From the NCBI GenBank assembly GCA_028288395.1, contig JAQBNV010000063.1:1-5340 (forward strand): a DNA stretch of 5,340 bases. The letters run 5' to 3'. The notes under the pieces were generated by a model, which was not told the origin of the DNA, searched no databases, and saw nothing but the letters and a program-made list of their open reading frames with translations. Each line of letters begins with the position of its first letter. Within the stretch, counting starts at the first letter, position 1. This document shows, one piece after another, positions 4,914-5,340 of this stretch. Position numbers and translations under genes: made by a program. This stretch comes from Adhaeribacter sp. (GTDB lineage: Bacteria; Bacteroidota; Bacteroidia; Cytophagales; Hymenobacteraceae).

Positions 4914-5340
4914 ATGGAAGTAAATAGCACGTTTTGGATTGGATTTAATATTTTTGTACTCCTCATGTTAGCCTTGGATTTGGGCGTATTCAATCGCAAA
5001 GCCCATATCGTGTCTGTTAAAGAGGCATTAATATGGTCAGCAGTTTGGATTTCTCTGGCCTTAATTTTTAATAGCCTTGTATATTATTGGTTCGGCGAGC
5101 ATAAAGCGGTTGAATTTTTAACCGGCTATGTTTTAGAAAAGACCCTCAGTATAGATAATATCTTTGTATTTGTATTAATATTTAAATATTTCCAAATACC
5201 ATCTATTTATCAGCATAAGATACTATTCTGGGGTATCCTGGGGGCCTTGGTGATGCGCGTTATTTTTATTTTTGCCGGTGTGGCATTGATAGAAAAGTTT
5301 CATTGGACTATTTACCTTTTTGGAGTTTTTCTTATTTATA
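4914..5340 (+). CDS. TerC/Alx family integral membrane protein (5' part)
   Basis: The first 142 codons are present; the gene runs off the right edge (full members are usually a little over 300 residues). TerC/Alx proteins are multi-pass inner-membrane proteins. Characterised members export manganese or help load exported metalloenzymes; others are annotated for tellurium resistance. Family marks are LALDLGVFNRKAHIVSVKEA (19-38) with D22, and EKTLSIDNIFVF (75-86) with the S-x-D-N metal-site signature (D81, N82). Hydrophobic segments lie at about 8-25, 40-60, 68-90, 103-125 and 131 onward. The ATG at 4914 follows CTAAAG with no Shine-Dalgarno and gives the expected short N-terminus before the first helix. 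The upstream leader suggests transcriptional attenuation or ligand control. The coding sequence is visibly more AT-rich than ftsY or rimO. Confidence 0.93.
   Translation, partial: MEVNSTFWIGFNIFVLLMLALDLGVFNRKAHIVSVKEALIWSAVWISLALIFNSLVYYWFGEHKAVEFLTGYVLEKTLSIDNIFVFVLIFKYFQIPSIYQHKILFWGILGALVMRVIFIFAGVALIEKFHWTIYLFGVFLIY

Overview
The window looks like chromosomal DNA of a Bacteroidota bacterium, probably of the Cytophagales/Hymenobacteraceae type. The reasons are the gene set (a short L33 with no zinc ribbon, then a DUF4295 protein, then a short FtsY), promoter boxes of the Bacteroidota form TAnnTTTG, almost no Shine-Dalgarno sequences, and a small secreted protein with the EGNxMPGPG motif that I know from this phylum. 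The genus is a guess. All convincing genes are on the + strand.

Bases 1-1935 form a translation and protein-targeting block. A promoter-like box lies at the left edge, followed by rpmG (40-222) and, two bases later, a DUF4295 gene (225-380). An intrinsic terminator at 411-437 is followed at once by a promoter candidate and ftsY (493-1455), the SRP receptor GTPase. Fifteen bases after ftsY comes a small exported or lipid-anchored protein of unknown function (1471-1935). Bases 1936-2470 hold no convincing gene. They contain an AT-rich stretch with a short tandem repeat, a GC-richer patch with hairpin potential, and the likely rimO promoter. rimO (2471-3781, GTG start) encodes the methylthiotransferase that modifies ribosomal protein uS12, and it ends at a strong terminator (3803-3833). 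Ribosomal proteins, a targeting GTPase and a ribosome-modifying enzyme therefore sit together, as is usual in this phylum.

Bases 3834-5340 are less conserved ground: a single-domain cupin protein (3939-4487), a 426-base non-coding stretch, and the first 142 codons of a TerC/Alx-family membrane protein (4914 to the window edge). The non-coding stretch is the most unusual part. Three inverted-repeat hairpins lie back to back from 4507 to 4757, and the last has perfect 25-base arms. Eight bases further on is a consensus promoter box, and the roughly 135-base leader of the TerC gene can fold into a helix followed by eight T residues. That is a plausible attenuator or ligand-sensing leader for a metal-export-type gene. 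I see no CRISPR array, transposase, tRNA or rRNA gene in the window.
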